Assembly (NCBI RefSeq): GCF_027887165.1
Contig: NC_077235.1
Coordinates: forward strand, 4,429,818-4,493,817
Direction: 5' to 3'
DNA from: Monodelphis domestica
Lineage: Eukaryota; Chordata; Mammalia; Didelphimorphia; Didelphidae
Length of the DNA stretch: 64,000 nt
Shown here: positions 25,601-37,021 of the stretch, piece by piece
Position numbering within the stretch: the first letter of the stretch is position 1
Layout: the number at the start of each line of letters is the position of its first letter
The notes under the pieces: generated by a model
Seen by the model: only the letters and a program-made list of their open reading frames with translations
Database searches by the model: none
What the model was told of the DNA's origin: nothing
Position numbers and translations under genes: made by a program

Positions 25601-26600
25601 TTATTTGATTTCCCAATGAGTCTCATTTCTTCCTCGATGATGTCTCTCAAACACTTCCCCTTCTCTCTACTTAGATGCCACTCTGGTGCAAGCCCTCCTC
25701 ACCTCTCTTCTGGACTATAGCAATTGCCTTCTGCTAGTTCTCCTTACCTCAAATCACGCCTCACTCTAATTCTTTCTCTATTCACCTGACAATGATATAT
25801 ATCTCATGTCTGTCCAGGTTGCTCAATAAATACAAATGGCTCCCCATTACCTACAAAGTCAAATGTGAATTATTCTATGTGCCCATAATGCTCTTTCCAA
25901 CCTATACCCCCATCTTACCCTTCCAATATTTATACACTTACAATGCTCCTAGCCTCCTTGGTCTTCCTCTGAAAAACCACTTCATCACCAGATACTACAT
26001 TTTCCATGATAGTCCCTGTCAATTATTATTGGACTGATCTTCCCATTCCAGATTTCCTTCCTGGCTTGCTTCCATGCTCAGCTAAAATATCACCTTCTGG
26101 AAGAAGTCTGTACCTGTTTCCCTCAATACTAATATTGTTCCCTCTCAGATTACCTGAATTCCCTCCCACTTACCCTATGGCTATGCAGTGTGCTCATTGT
26201 TACTTTCACAGCGTTCCCCTCAAATTACAATGTGAGCTCCTCAATGGTAGGGAGTCTTTTGGTCCTTTTATTTCATGACATTGCCTATGCCCCGTCAACT
26301 TGTAATCTCAGTGGGACCTCCATAATGTTAAACTGGAAAAAACACACAATTATTAGTCAGAAAAACCACGTCTTTAACCTGGAGAGGGATAGTGTTCAAC
26401 ATTCAGCTGCCACACAGTCACCTGCCCTAAACCACACAGAGCCGAAGGCCCTGGCACTCGGCTCTGTGTGGTTTCAAGCGCGTGACTCTGTGTGGCGGCC
26501 AAATGTTGAACACTATCCCTCTCCTGATTAAAGACGTGGTTTTTCTGACTATTTAATAGTTCTGTGATTTTCCCAGTTTAACAGCCCTAATAAGTACTTA
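25601..26600 (+). mobile_element. L2-type 3'-end unit carrying a fold-back element
   Basis: The usual order of L2-like segments is present ('ctctcttctggactatagca', 'aatggctccccattacctac', 'tagcctccttggtcttcctc'). The 256-bp fold-back element at 26,327-26,582 interrupts the tail; the L2-like 'aagtacttattgaatcaaag' follows it directly. Confidence 0.62.
26327..26582. mobile_element. 256-bp fold-back (MITE-like) element
   Basis: The two halves are inverted copies almost along their full length. The ends are gttaaactgg and its complement ccagtttaac. Inner blocks such as agggatagtgttcaacat and aaaaaccacgtctttaa recur inverted, and the centre near 26,450 is flanked by ccacacagagccga and tcggctctgtgtgg. 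There is no coding capacity. This is the architecture of a non-autonomous DNA transposon or fold-back element. The outer TTAA could be part of the terminal repeat or a TTAA target site; I cannot assign the superfamily. Confidence 0.8.
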
Positions 26601-27300
26601 TTGAATCAAAGTTTCTTGATTTGGCTTGTTAATCCCTGTTCCTGTCTGAAACAGCATTATCCTCCCAGGCAACCTCTATAATTTTTGTAACTGTTTACTC
26701 AGTCTAACTTTATGTAATGCATCTATTGCCATATTTTATCCCATCTTCCCAATTTATCTTGCTTCTTATTTGACCACATCTCTGATGTGTATCTTCTCAA
26801 CACTCAGACAGATACCACTCTGGTACAAGCTTTCGTTTCCTCTCTTCTAGACAAGGGCAATAACTTCCTATTTCTTTTCCCTATCTCAAATAATTCCCTA
26901 CTTCAGTCTATTTTCCATTCACCTGCCAAAGGAACCTCTCTAAAGTTCAGGCTTGACCTTATCTCTCCTCTTCTCTCCAAATACCAGTACCTCCCTATTA
27001 ACTAAAAGGTCAACTATAAAACACACTCCTTGGTTATTAATGTCTCCTTCATACATTTCCATTGTTAGATGATTTAGACTTATGAAGTCTTTGAACCAAC
27101 AGCACTGGCCTCCTTGCTCTTCTTTTCAAAGAATTTCCAGATTCTATATTCTCTCTTTGGTTGAATCTTGGACTGTTCTCTTTCTTCATGTCTGTGTCCT
27201 AGCTTTCCTGACTTGTATCTAGTCTCAGCTAAAATACCACCTTCTGAAAGCAGCCTTTCCATTCACCCCTCAATCCCAGTGCCTTGCCCTCTGAGATGAC
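26601..27300 (+). mobile_element. L2-type 3'-end unit
   Basis: Same segment order as its neighbours: 'acagcattatcctcccaggc', 'gtttactcagtctaacttta', 'ctcttctagacaagggcaat', and 'ccaacagcactggcctcctt'. It joins the next partial unit directly. No gene. Confidence 0.6.
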
Positions 27301-27884
27301 CTTCCATTTGCCCTGTTATTCTCTGAGACATCATCTTCCCAGGCAACCTCATGACAACTTCATAGCATTTGCAATTATTTACTCATTCTGACTCTATATG
27401 TAGTATCTATTGCTATATTTTATCCTGTCTTTTCAATGTATCTTATTTCTTCCTTGACTACATCCCTTAGATGCATCCCTTTCTCTCCAGTGAGATCAGG
27501 AATTGCCCTTGCTTTCCTTTGCATAGCACATGGCCCAGAACAGAGGAAGCTCTAAATCAATGCTAATTCACTTGACATGTATGTTTCTTCTCCTGGTCCA
27601 AGTCTTTATTCCACCATCACATCTCTCTTAATAAATGTTTTATTTATTCCTTCCTTTCTTCCTCCCTTTATTCCTTCATCTTCCTTCCTTCCTTTCTTTC
27701 CATTCTTTAATCCATTCACACTAGCCCCCTTGCTGGGCCTCCCTTCCTTCCTTCCCTCTGTAGACTCTTTCCCTCTTTATTTGAAGGGATTGCTCCAAGT
27801 CGCTTGCAGAATTTCTTATCTGTCCCTGGAATTAATCAGTTTACTCACTATATGTCCCCAAGTTTGTACCATTGACAAGTTCCT
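27301..27884 (+). mobile_element. Partial L2-type unit with a CCTT-rich patch
   Basis: It begins with the unit's head ('ctctgagacatcatcttccc') and breaks after about 200 bp. From 27,640 to 27,770 the + strand is rich in ccttcctttctt-type runs, a degenerate tetranucleotide microsatellite. The rest is unassigned. Confidence 0.5.
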
Positions 27885-30800
27885 CCCAAGGCCTCTATTT
27901 GGGAGGGGCAGGCCCAGGCTGCATAACCCAGTTTCTTATTATCCAGATTTCAACAAAATGCCTCAGCTACCATCTTACCCTTGAACCTCCCCTCCTCAGC
28001 CCCAGTGGCTAGGGCCTTGTGATGCTGGAAGATCCATCCACGTTGGTAGCTTTCTCACCCTGGAACATCCCTCCACCATGCTGATCTCCTGTCATTTCTG
28101 AATTTCTCCATGGGTCTCCATTTCAAGGTCCAGCCCAGTTTGCATAACTTTAATTCCACTTCCAAAAGAATATCTCTGAATATTCTGAATTCAACCCAAT
28201 ATCTCAGCTGTAGTCTTGTACTTGCACTTCTTGCAGTGGCTAGGGCTTCCTGACACTGGAAAATCCATCCATTTCAATGGCCTTCTCACCCTAGAAAATC
28301 CCCCTACCACCTTGGCCTTCTTCTGCCCTTTTTGAGGTCCTCTAGAGTCTCCATTTCAGGGATGGGCCCAGGTCAGTATTAATGAATTTCAAGACTTCAA
28401 TCCAATGCCTTAGCTATAGTCTCACCCTTGAACTTCATCTAGTGCCTGGGACCTCCTACCACTGCTCTCCTGTCATTTCTGAGTTCCATCCAGTAGTCTC
28501 TATTTCAGGGATAGGCCAAGGTCATATGTCCTTGATTCCAAGTCCAGAAGTGTTTCTGAATTTCCAAAATTTTAACCCAATGCCTCAGTTGTAGCTTCAC
28601 CTTGGAACCTCTTCCAGTGGCAGGGGGATGTCTTCATGCTGGAACATCCATCCATTTGAGTGGCCTTCTCACTCTACCTTACTGGCCTCCTTCTACCATT
28701 TCTGACTTCCTTCAGGGGGTCTCCATTTAAGGAACAGGCTCAAGTCATATAATAGATTCTGATTCCATCAGTGTTTCTGAATTTACAAACTTCAACACAA
28801 TGCCTCAGCTGTAATCTCACCATGGAGCCTTGTTGCCAGTGCCTGAGGACTCCTCACACCAGAACATCCATCCACTTCAAGTGCCTTCTTGTCTTAGTAC
28901 ATCTACCATACTGGTCTCCTTTTGCCATTTCTGAATTCCTCCATTGTCTTTATTTCAGGGACCAGCCTGGGTTGTATAACTTTGGTTCCACTTCCAACAG
29001 TGTATTTTAATTTCCATACTTCAATCCACTGACTCAGTGGAAGTCTCACCCTTGAACCAGTTCCAGTATCTCAGGCCTCCTCCTCCTACTTCAAAATCCA
29101 TCTACTTTGGTGACCGTCTCACCCTGGAACATCCCTCCACCATGCTGGTCTCCTTATACCATTTCTGAATTCCTCCCTGGGTCTCCATTTCAAGGATAAG
29201 CCCAAGTTGCATAACCTTAATTCCACTTCCAATAGTGTTCTGAATTTCCAGACTTCAACCCAATGCCTCAGGTGTAGCCTCATCCTTGAACCTGTTCAGT
29301 TAAGTATCTCAGGTCTCCTCATGTAGTAACATCCATTCACTTTGGGGGCCTTTTCAACCTGAAACATCCCTCCACCATGCTGGTCTCCTACCATTTCTGA
29401 GTTCATCACAAGCCAAGGTCACATACTCTTGATTCCAATTCCAACAGTGTTTCTGAATTTCCAGACTTCAACACCACGTCTCAGCTGCAGTCCACCCTTG
29501 AACTTCTTCCAGTCCCTGGAGCCGCCTTCTTACACTGGAACATCCATCCATTTCTGTTGCCTTTTTACACTGAAACGTCCCTTTACCAATGCTGGTCTCT
29601 TACTGGTTCTGAATCCATCCAGGGGTCTCCATTTCAGGGACAGGTCAAGGTCCCATGTCATTGATTCCAATTCCAACAAGCGTTTTCTGAATTTCCAGAC
29701 TTCAACACCATGTCTCAGCTGCAGTCCACCCTTGAATTTCTTCCAGTCCCTGGAGCTGCAGTCTTACACTGGAACATCCATCCATTTCTGTGGTCTTCTC
29801 ACACTGGAACATCCCATTATCATGCTGGTTTCCTTCTACCATTTCTGAATTCAGCCAGGGGTCTCCATTTCAGGGACAGGCACATAGCAAAGATTCCAAT
29901 TCCAGCAGTGTTTATGAATTAATAGACTTCAACACAATGTCTCAGGTGTAGTGCAGCCTTGAACTTCTTTCAGTACCTGGGGATTCCTCATGCTCTAAAA
30001 TCCATCCACTTCAGGGGTTTTCTCATTCTGGAACATCCTTCAACCATGCTGGCTTACATCTGCCATTTTTAAGGTCCTTCCAGGGTCTCTCTTTCAGGAA
30101 CAGGCTGAGGTGTCATTACCTTAATTCCACTTCCAACAGCATTCACTAATTTCAAGACTTCAACTCAATGTCTCAGCTGTAGCCTCACCTTGGAACATCT
30201 TCCAGTGCCTAAGGCCTCTTAACACTGGAATATCCATCCACTTCAAGGGCCATGCAGGGGTCTCCATTTCAGAGATGGGCACAAGTGGCATGACCTTGAT
30301 TCCAATTTCAGCAGTGTATCTGAATTTCCAGACTTCAACTCAGTGCCTCAGCTGTAGTCTCACCTTGTAGCCTTTCCCCAGGGCCAGAGGACTCCTCACA
30401 CCAGAACATCCATCCACTTCCATCCTGAAAACTCCCTCTACAATTCTGGAGGTCTTCCAGGGGTCTCCATTTCAGTGATGGGTTCTGATCCCACATCCTT
30501 GGTTCCACTTCCAACAACATTGCTGAATTTCCAGATTTCAACCCAATGCCTCAGCTGTAGTCTCACCCTTATTCTTCCAGTGTCTTAGGCCTTCCTCACA
30601 CTGGAACCTCTATTTACTTCAGTGGCCTGCTTGTCCTAGAGCATCCCTCCACCATGTTAGCCACCTGCCATTTCCGAGGTCCTCCAAGGGTCTCATTTTC
30701 AGGGATGGGTACAGGTTACTTAACCTTGATTCCACTATCAGTACTGTTTATAAATTTCCACACTTCAACACAATCTTGAACTTGTGGTCTCACCTTAGTC

Positions 30801-30985
30801 TTCCCCCCAGACTTCAATACAATGCTTTAGTTATAGTTTATCCTTCAGCCATCTTCCAGCGCCTCAGGCCATGTGTGCTGGAACATCCATCCACTTTGGT
30901 GGCCCTTGTGACCATGGACCCTCTACCATGCTGGTTTCTAAGTTCCTCTAGGGATATCCATTTCAATGATGATCCCAGGTCACAT
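27885..30985 (+). repeat. Diverged ~230-bp satellite, block 1 (about 13 copies)
   Basis: A phrase of the form aacatccatccacttcagtg recurs near 28,029, 28,262, 28,640, 28,860, 29,093, 29,328, 29,539, 29,771, 29,998, 30,229, 30,405, 30,606 and 30,883. Most spacings are 201-235 bp; 378, 176 and 277 bp spacings mark truncated or lost units. Each unit also has ggtctccatttcagggacag and tttccagacttcaac. Copies are visibly diverged and carry indels, so the array is old. Open frames here shift from copy to copy and have no coding signature. I do not recognise the family. Confidence 0.85.
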
Positions 30986-32265
30986 TACCTTCTGTATCAT
31001 TTGCAATTGTTTACTCAGTCTAACTATACAAATAACATCCATTGCCATATTTTATCCTTGTTTTCTTCCTAATACATGGTCAATTATCTCCTTAGGTAAA
31101 TTTACATTACACAAATTCTAATTTACCCAAAGAATTCTGAAAGAAAACCATATCCCCAAAACACCTATGTTAACTCACCTCTACAGCACCGTATTCTTTC
31201 TCTCCATTCCTGCCCCTCAGCTCAGTGCTTATCAGCCTTCCATATGACCACCAAAAAACCCGACAACCCTCTTAATTGAAAACAGAAGAACAGATCTGGG
31301 ACCTCCACCACCGGTGTAGGATCTTGAGAGATCCAGCACCAAGAGGGGAGAATTTTGCCCCACTCTGCTCAACTGTCTACTTGTACCAACATCCATGGGT
31401 GTCTTCCATCTTTCAGTGTTGGAGAATCATGTGCTGCTGTCCTCTATTGCTGCTTGTTGCTTCTATTCTCCTGTCTGTTTCTGTCCCCCCACATTCTGGA
31501 GCTCCAGGGTTTGGGTCTAGGATCCAGTATTTTTTCCTTTTTTTCCCATTTTCATCTTCCTGCTCTCTTTTCTCTGTCTCTGCCCCATCCATGTCCTTGA
31601 ACTGTGTGCCAGCCTCCTCCCTCAACACAGGTGCACAACTCCATCCCTCCCTCTCTTCCCCACATCCAGGGACAAACTCACATTACATAAGAATCGCAGA
31701 AAGGTCAGTTTGCCCCCAGTAAGAACTGTCTGTATCTCACATCACAGCTCTCAAGCACATTCCTCTTCCCTCCACCCAAGCAGACACCACCTCATCACGT
31801 CTCTTCTGGACAACCACAGGAGCCTTCTGCTTCCTCTCTCTATCTCAAAACCCTTCCCACTCCAATCTTTTTTCCATTCACCAAACAGAGATCTTCCTAT
31901 TGTCTGGTCATGTTATTCTACAAACACAAGTGGACTCCTATTACCTACAATCTCAAACACAAAATACACTTTGTCTATTAATGCTCTCTCCAACTTGTCT
32001 TAACATTTTCAACTTTCTTAAACCTCCAGTCTCTCTTATCCAACAAGCCTGGACTTCCTTGATGTTGCTCCCAAAGGATATTCTATCTCCAGACTTTACT
32101 TTTTCCATGGCGTCCTTCATCACCTACCCTTGGACTGATCTCTCTGCCTGAGCAACTGTCCTAGCATTCCTAGCATGTTTCAAGTCTCAGTCAAAATATC
32201 ACCTTACAAAAGAAGTCTTTCCTCATTCCGCATCAATACTAAGGTCTCCCATTACCTCCCATTTG
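30986..32265 (+). mobile_element. L2-type unit following satellite block 1
   Basis: It starts at the junction with block 1 ('catttgcaattgtttactca'), contains 'aaatttacattacacaaatt' and 'aagaattctgaaagaaaacc', and continues into the L2-like 3' segments up to 'aaaatatcaccttacaaaag'. The counterpart at 34,560-35,880 has the same order of segments, including the junction, so this is a segmental duplicate rather than an independent insertion. Confidence 0.6.
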
Positions 32266-32825
32266 GAGAATATGGGGTGTTTGAGCAGAACTAGCACCTC
32301 TGGTATGAGGGTCTGCTGAGCTTTTTTCAGGGCTACTTATCCACCTTTGGTGCCTACCTGTTACTCAGCTCTCACCTGTGTCTCCAAGAAGTTGTAGTAT
32401 GTACAGCAGCCATAGCTGCTAAAATCATCTCAGTAGACAGGCAAAATCAGGTTTAAGGTAACCAAAAGGGCTCAAACCCATCAGTAAGTTAGGAGGTTGC
32501 CTACCCCAAACATGTGAAGATTTCCCCTGCTCAAATGGGCAAATTAGAACAATGTGTTCCAATGACCATGAAGTCAGCTGAAGCAGGTGCTATGGAGCAC
32601 TCAGAGCTTGGGCAGACATCAAAGAAACCAAAGTCATGCACTACATCCTAGGTCATCACCAGTTGTCCTTTCTTCTGGCCACTGGACTTTGATAACTCTA
32701 GAAAGAGAGATAGAAGCAGACAAACCTGCCTAGCTCTGCCTCACTTAAATCCAATTCAGGCCCAAGTCAAGACATCAATCCACTATGTTTTATCCTCTTC
32801 AAAAACAAAAGATGAGCAGCAACTG
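32266..32825 (-). mobile_element. Marsupial SINE-like element, antisense
   Basis: The right part (about 32,690-32,820) reads as the complement of the SINE at 37,022: 'ctctgcctcacttaaatcc' and 'cctcttcaaaaacaaaag' correspond to 'ggatttcagtgaggcagag' and 'cttcatttggaagaag' there. The left part (32,280-32,690) is mixed sequence that I read as the body of the same element, but this is less certain. It resembles the MAR4-type SINE as I remember it. Its head abuts the 19-bp minisatellite. Confidence 0.5.
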
Positions 32826-32826
32826 A

Positions 32827-32978
32827 GACGCGGAGCGGCGACGGGGACGCGGAGCGGCGACGGGGACGCGGAGCGGCGACGGGGACGCGGAGCGGCGACG
32901 GGGACGCGGAGCGGCGACGGGGACGCGGAGCGGCGACGGGGACGCGGAGCGGCGACGGGGACGCGGAGCAGCAACGGA
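32827..32978 (+). repeat. 19-bp CpG-rich minisatellite, 8 copies
   Basis: The unit gacgcggagcggcgacggg is repeated at 32,827, 32,846, 32,865, 32,884, 32,903, 32,922, 32,941 and 32,960. The first seven copies are identical and the eighth ends in cagcaacgga. Each unit carries four CpGs counting the junctions. On the minus strand it reads as Arg/Pro/Ser-rich frames in all phases because 19 is not divisible by three; these are not genes. The surrounding DNA is AT- or pyrimidine-rich, so the composition change is sharp. Confidence 0.96.
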
Positions 32979-33044
32979 TGACAACAACTACAACTATGAC
33001 TACCTCTCTTCTCGACTATGACAACAGCCTTCTGCTTTGTTCCA

Positions 33045-33285
33045 GCAACTCAGTGGCAGAATCGGTGCCTAGAGTCAGGAAGACTCATTTTCTGAGTTCA
33101 AATCTGGCTTCAAACACTTACTAGCTGTGTGATTCTTGGAAAGGCACTTCACCCTGTGTGCCTCCAGTTCATCATCTGTCAAATGAGCTAGAGAAGGAAA
33201 CAACAAACCATTACAGTATCCTTGCCAGGATGTGACCCCAAATAGGGTCACAAAAAGTTGGACATGACTGAAAACAACAATCTGC
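33045..33285 (+). mobile_element. MAR1-type tRNA-derived SINE
   Basis: It has the marsupial MAR1 body: 'gactcattttctgagttcaa', 'cactagctgtgtg'-type motif (here acttactagctgtgtgattc), 'ttcatcatctgtcaaatgag', and the tail 'gtcacaaaaagttggacatg' followed by 'actgaaaacaac'. The order and length fit the family. Confidence 0.75.
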
Positions 33286-33449
33286 TTTCTTCACTGTACT
33301 TCAAATACCTCCCCACTCCAATCCTTTTTCCATTCACCTAACAGATGGATTTTCCTAAGCCTTATAATAGGCCATGTTGCTCCTCAAATGCAAGTGCCAC
33401 TCTGTTACTTACAATGTTTAATAAAAAATACTTGACTGCCCTCTCTGTC
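33286..33449 (+). mobile_element. Short L2-type fragment
   Basis: About 160 bp with the L2-like 'ccactccaatcctttttcca' and 'ttcacctaacagatggattt' segments, ending where satellite block 2 begins. Confidence 0.5.
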
Positions 33450-34559
33450 TACCCTGGAAAATCTCTCCACTACGCTGGCCTTCTGCCCTTTTTGAGGTCA
33501 ATGGGGTCTCCATTTCAGGGACTGACCAAGGTCCCATGTCCTTGATTCCAACAGTGTTTCTGAATTTCAAGGCTTCAATCCAATGCCTCATCTGTAATTT
33601 CACCCTCAAAACTCTTCTAGTGCCTTGAGCTTCCTCAAGTTGGATACACTTTAGTGGCCTTCACACCCAGGAATATCCCTCCTCCATGCTGGTCTTTTTC
33701 TGCCACTTCTGAGTCCCTCCATGGGTCTTCATTTGAAGGATGGGTCCAGGTTGCATATCCTTGATTCCAATTCCAGCAGTGTTTCTAAACTTCAAGATTT
33801 CAACATGATGCCCCAGATTCCATCCTTGAATCTCTTTCAATGCCTGGGGCCTTCTTATTCTGAAGTACCTATCCACTTCTATGGATTTCTTAACCTGGAA
33901 CATCCTTCCACCATGTTAGCTTCCCTCTGCCATTTCTAGAGCCCTTTATGAGTCTCCATTTCAGGGACAGTTTGCATAACCCTGATTCTACTTTAAATAG
34001 CATGTCTGTCAGTTATAGCCTCACCTTGGAGCTTTTCACCCAGTGTCTGAGGAGTGTCTAGAACATCGATCCACCCTGATGTCCTCCTTTTGCTATTTCT
34101 GAGTTCCTCCAGAGGGCTCCATCTCAAGGATAAGCCCAGGTTGCACATCTAGCAGTGTTTCTGAATTTGAAAACGTCAACCCAACACCTCAGCCAAAGTC
34201 TTACCCTTGAACCTGGAAACTCCTCATGTTGGAACATTCAACTGCTTTGGGGGCCTTCACAACCTGGAAATTCCTTCCACCATGTTATAATCTCTTCCTG
34301 CCATTTCTGAACTCTCCAAGGGTATCAATTTCAGACACAGCTCGATTCTGTTGCCAGGAATGTTTCTGAATTTCCAGACTTCAACACAATCCCTTAGCTA
34401 TAGTCTCAATTTTAAATCTCTTTCAGTGTTTCAGGCTTCCTCATGATGGAACATCCATCCACTTCTGTGGCCGTCTCACCTCCATCATGCTGGTATTTTA
34501 CTGCTATGTCTAAGGTCCTCCAGGGGTCTCCATTTCAAGTTATACCCAGGTTTCATTAC
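33450..34559 (+). repeat. Diverged ~230-bp satellite, block 2 (about 5 copies)
   Basis: The same unit as block 1, with 'ggtctccatttcagggactg' near 33,508 and 'ctccatttcagggacagttt' near 33,953. The accompanying 'aacatccatccacttctgtg' variants are spaced 180-230 bp apart. Block 2 ends in 'tatcatctgaaactgtttac', matching the block 1 exit near 31,000. Confidence 0.8.
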
Positions 34560-35880
34560 TTTCAATATCATCTGAAACTGTTTACTCAATCTATACAAAT
34601 AACATCTATTGCCACATTTTACTTTTCCCAATATACAAATTCCTTGCTTTCCATAAATTTGCATTACACAAATTGGACTTTACCTAAAGAATTCTGAAAG
34701 AAATCTGCATTTTCCAAAAACACCTAGGTTAATTTTACTGTACAGTACTGAGCTCTCTCTCTGCTCCTACCCTTCTCCTAAGATGGACTCCCATCCCTAC
34801 CCCATCAAAAAAGCCCTCCAAATGAAAGTGGACAAAATGGATGCACAGAGAAGCAAGGTTTCCACCATTGTCTGGCAGCAAGAAAGGAATCTTTTGACCT
34901 GCTCCATTCAGTCACCTGCATCTCTGACCCATCTGCTTGGGGACCATATGTCAGGACCTGGCCTTCATTTGTCATCACCATCTTCTGTATCAGTGCTCAG
35001 TCCTCCAATGTGTGCCACACAGTTCTGGTCAGGCCTCCACATGCCTGGCCCCTGCCTGTTCTTTCTCCTGTAATCAGTTTTCTCTCCCTAAACCAGTTGC
35101 CAGCCCCATTGTCTATGGGTCCACACTGCTCTTCCCCACAATGGCTAGAAAATTTGCATCAACATAAAAATAATTCTAAATTGAAGCCCTTGAAACCATC
35201 TACTTACCTAAAATGAGAACTGACTGTCTCGTGGATTCTTGTCTGCCACATCTCTCAGCCACTTACTCTTCTTTCTACTCAAACAGACATCACCCTGGAG
35301 CAAGCCCTCATTGCCTCCCTTCTGGCAATAGCCTTCTTTTATTTCTTACTACCTCAAATCACTTCCCACTCCAATTCAATTTCCATTCACCTGACAAAGG
35401 GATTTCCCTAAAGTTCATTCCTGACCATGTTCCTCTATAAACATGTAGCTCCCTATTACCTACAATCTCAAATACAAAATACACTTTGCCTATTAATGCT
35501 CTCTGCAACTTGACCTTTTCAACATTCTTAAACCTTATGCTGCTCCATGCATAGTCTCTTTGATCCAACAAGTCTAGCCTGCCTTAGTGTTCCTCCACAG
35601 GGATGCTCCATCTCTAAGGCTGTACCTTTTCCATGCCTTTTTCATCACCTACCCATGGACTGTTCTTTTCCTTGTCACCTTCCTGGCTTTCCTCCCATGT
35701 ATCAACTCTCAGATTCCATTCCATCTATCCCTTAGATATAGTGAGTGTCTATAGTTCATTCCTTGGTGTCTCCCTCCAATTACAATGTGTTCTTCTCAAG
35801 GAGAGCAAATCTTTTGGCCTCTCATTGTTTCCACACTATTTAACACATTTCCTAACACCTAAAAAGTACTTATTGAATCA
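34560..35880 (+). mobile_element. L2-type unit following satellite block 2
   Basis: It parallels 30,986-32,265: 'aaatttgcattacacaaatt', 'aagaattctgaaagaaatct', then 'attacctacaatctcaaata' and 'ctattaatgctctctgcaac'. Together with block 2 it forms the second copy of a satellite-plus-L2 duplication. Confidence 0.6.
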
Positions 35881-36660
35881 CTGTGGGGTGACCAGACATT
35901 TCTTTCCCTATTATTCTCTGAGGCAACATTATCACACCATTCAACCTTCAAGCCACCTTCCATATCATGTGGAAATGTTTAATCAGCCTACCTTAACATG
36001 TGGCATCTGTTGGCACACTTTAGCCTTTCTTCCTTGAGCACGTCTCTCTGTCACATCCCCTTTTCTCCATTCACACAGACACCCAGGGCCAGCCCTCATT
36101 ACCTCTCTTCTGGACAATAGCTAGGTCCTTCTGCTTCTCCCTATCTCAAATAACTCTCCACTCCAATCCCCTTTCTGTTCACCTGACAAAAGGGGATCTT
36201 CCTAACGCTCATGTCTGACTATCTTACTCTATAATTACAAGTGACTCCCTATTACCTACCCAATCAAATAGAAAGAACTCCCTCCAACCTGACTCCCACC
36301 TTAGTAAACATTACATTCTGCTATGGTCTCTCAGATCCAACAAAGAGAGCTTCCCTTGGAGTTCCTCCCAATAGATACTCTACATTTTCCAATTAGTCTT
36401 GGTCTGTCTCTGTCTCTGTCTAGGCCACAGTCTTAACTTTCCTGACTTGTTTCAGATCTCAGAGAAAATTTTTTTCCCCTGTTCTCCTCAATTGTAAAGG
36501 CTTTCCCTCTCAGGCCTTACATTTACCCTGTAGACATTCTCAGTGTCCAGCATCTCCCTCTTAATTACAATGGGAGCTCCCCAAGGGTGCAGTCTCTTTT
36601 TGCCCCTTCTCTCTTTCCACACTACTTAGCATGCTGCCAATTATCTAGTAAGTATTTACT
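35881..36660 (+). mobile_element. L2-type 3'-end unit (about 785-bp period)
   Basis: It begins with 'ctctgaggcaacattatcac', contains 'ctctcttctggacaatagct' and 'gtgactccctattacctacc', and ends in the tail 'taagtatttactgactcaat'. The preceding tail 'aaagtacttattgaatcact' lies about 785 bp upstream. Confidence 0.62.
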
Positions 36661-37021
36661 GACTCAATATTTCTTGATTTAACTCGTGGATTTCCCATCA
36701 TTCTCTCAGTCAATCTAGAGGCCATCTTCCCTATCTTTTCCACCTATTTACTCAGTCTAACTCTACATATAGCATCTATTGCCACATTTTAGCCTGTCTT
36801 TCCATGTAGCCTGTTTCTTCCTTGACCACATCTCTCAGACATATCCCCTTCCTCTTCATTCACATAGACACTGTTACTGCAAACCTCATTATCTCATCTC
36901 TGAACAACTGTAACATTTTGGTAATTTTCCCTTCCTGAGTCACTCTCCATTCTGGTCCATTTTTCATTCACCTGACAAAGCAATCTTCCTAATGTTACTC
37001 TACAATCACAAGTGGCTCCCT
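36661..37021 (+). mobile_element. Partial L2-type unit
   Basis: The first half of another unit ('gtttcttccttgaccacatc', 'tccattctggtccatttttc', 'caatcacaagtggctcccta'), cut at 37,021 by a SINE. Confidence 0.6.

Noticed and set aside
26327..26582. tRNA or other structured RNA gene at the hairpin.
   Set aside because: The symmetry covers the whole 256 bp with no cloverleaf or Pol III boxes that I can see. A fold-back transposon is simpler.
29429..29848. A 139-codon frame within the 230-bp satellite.
   Set aside because: It spans about two repeat units, is broken in other copies, and shifts frame between units, so it is not conserved as coding.
32827..32978. CRISPR-like direct repeats.
   Set aside because: Units are contiguous with no spacers, and the genome is vertebrate.
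32783..32987. Arg/Pro/Ser-rich frames on the minus strand over the 19-bp repeat.
   Set aside because: The unit is 19 bp, so all phases read alike. This is a minisatellite, not a gene.
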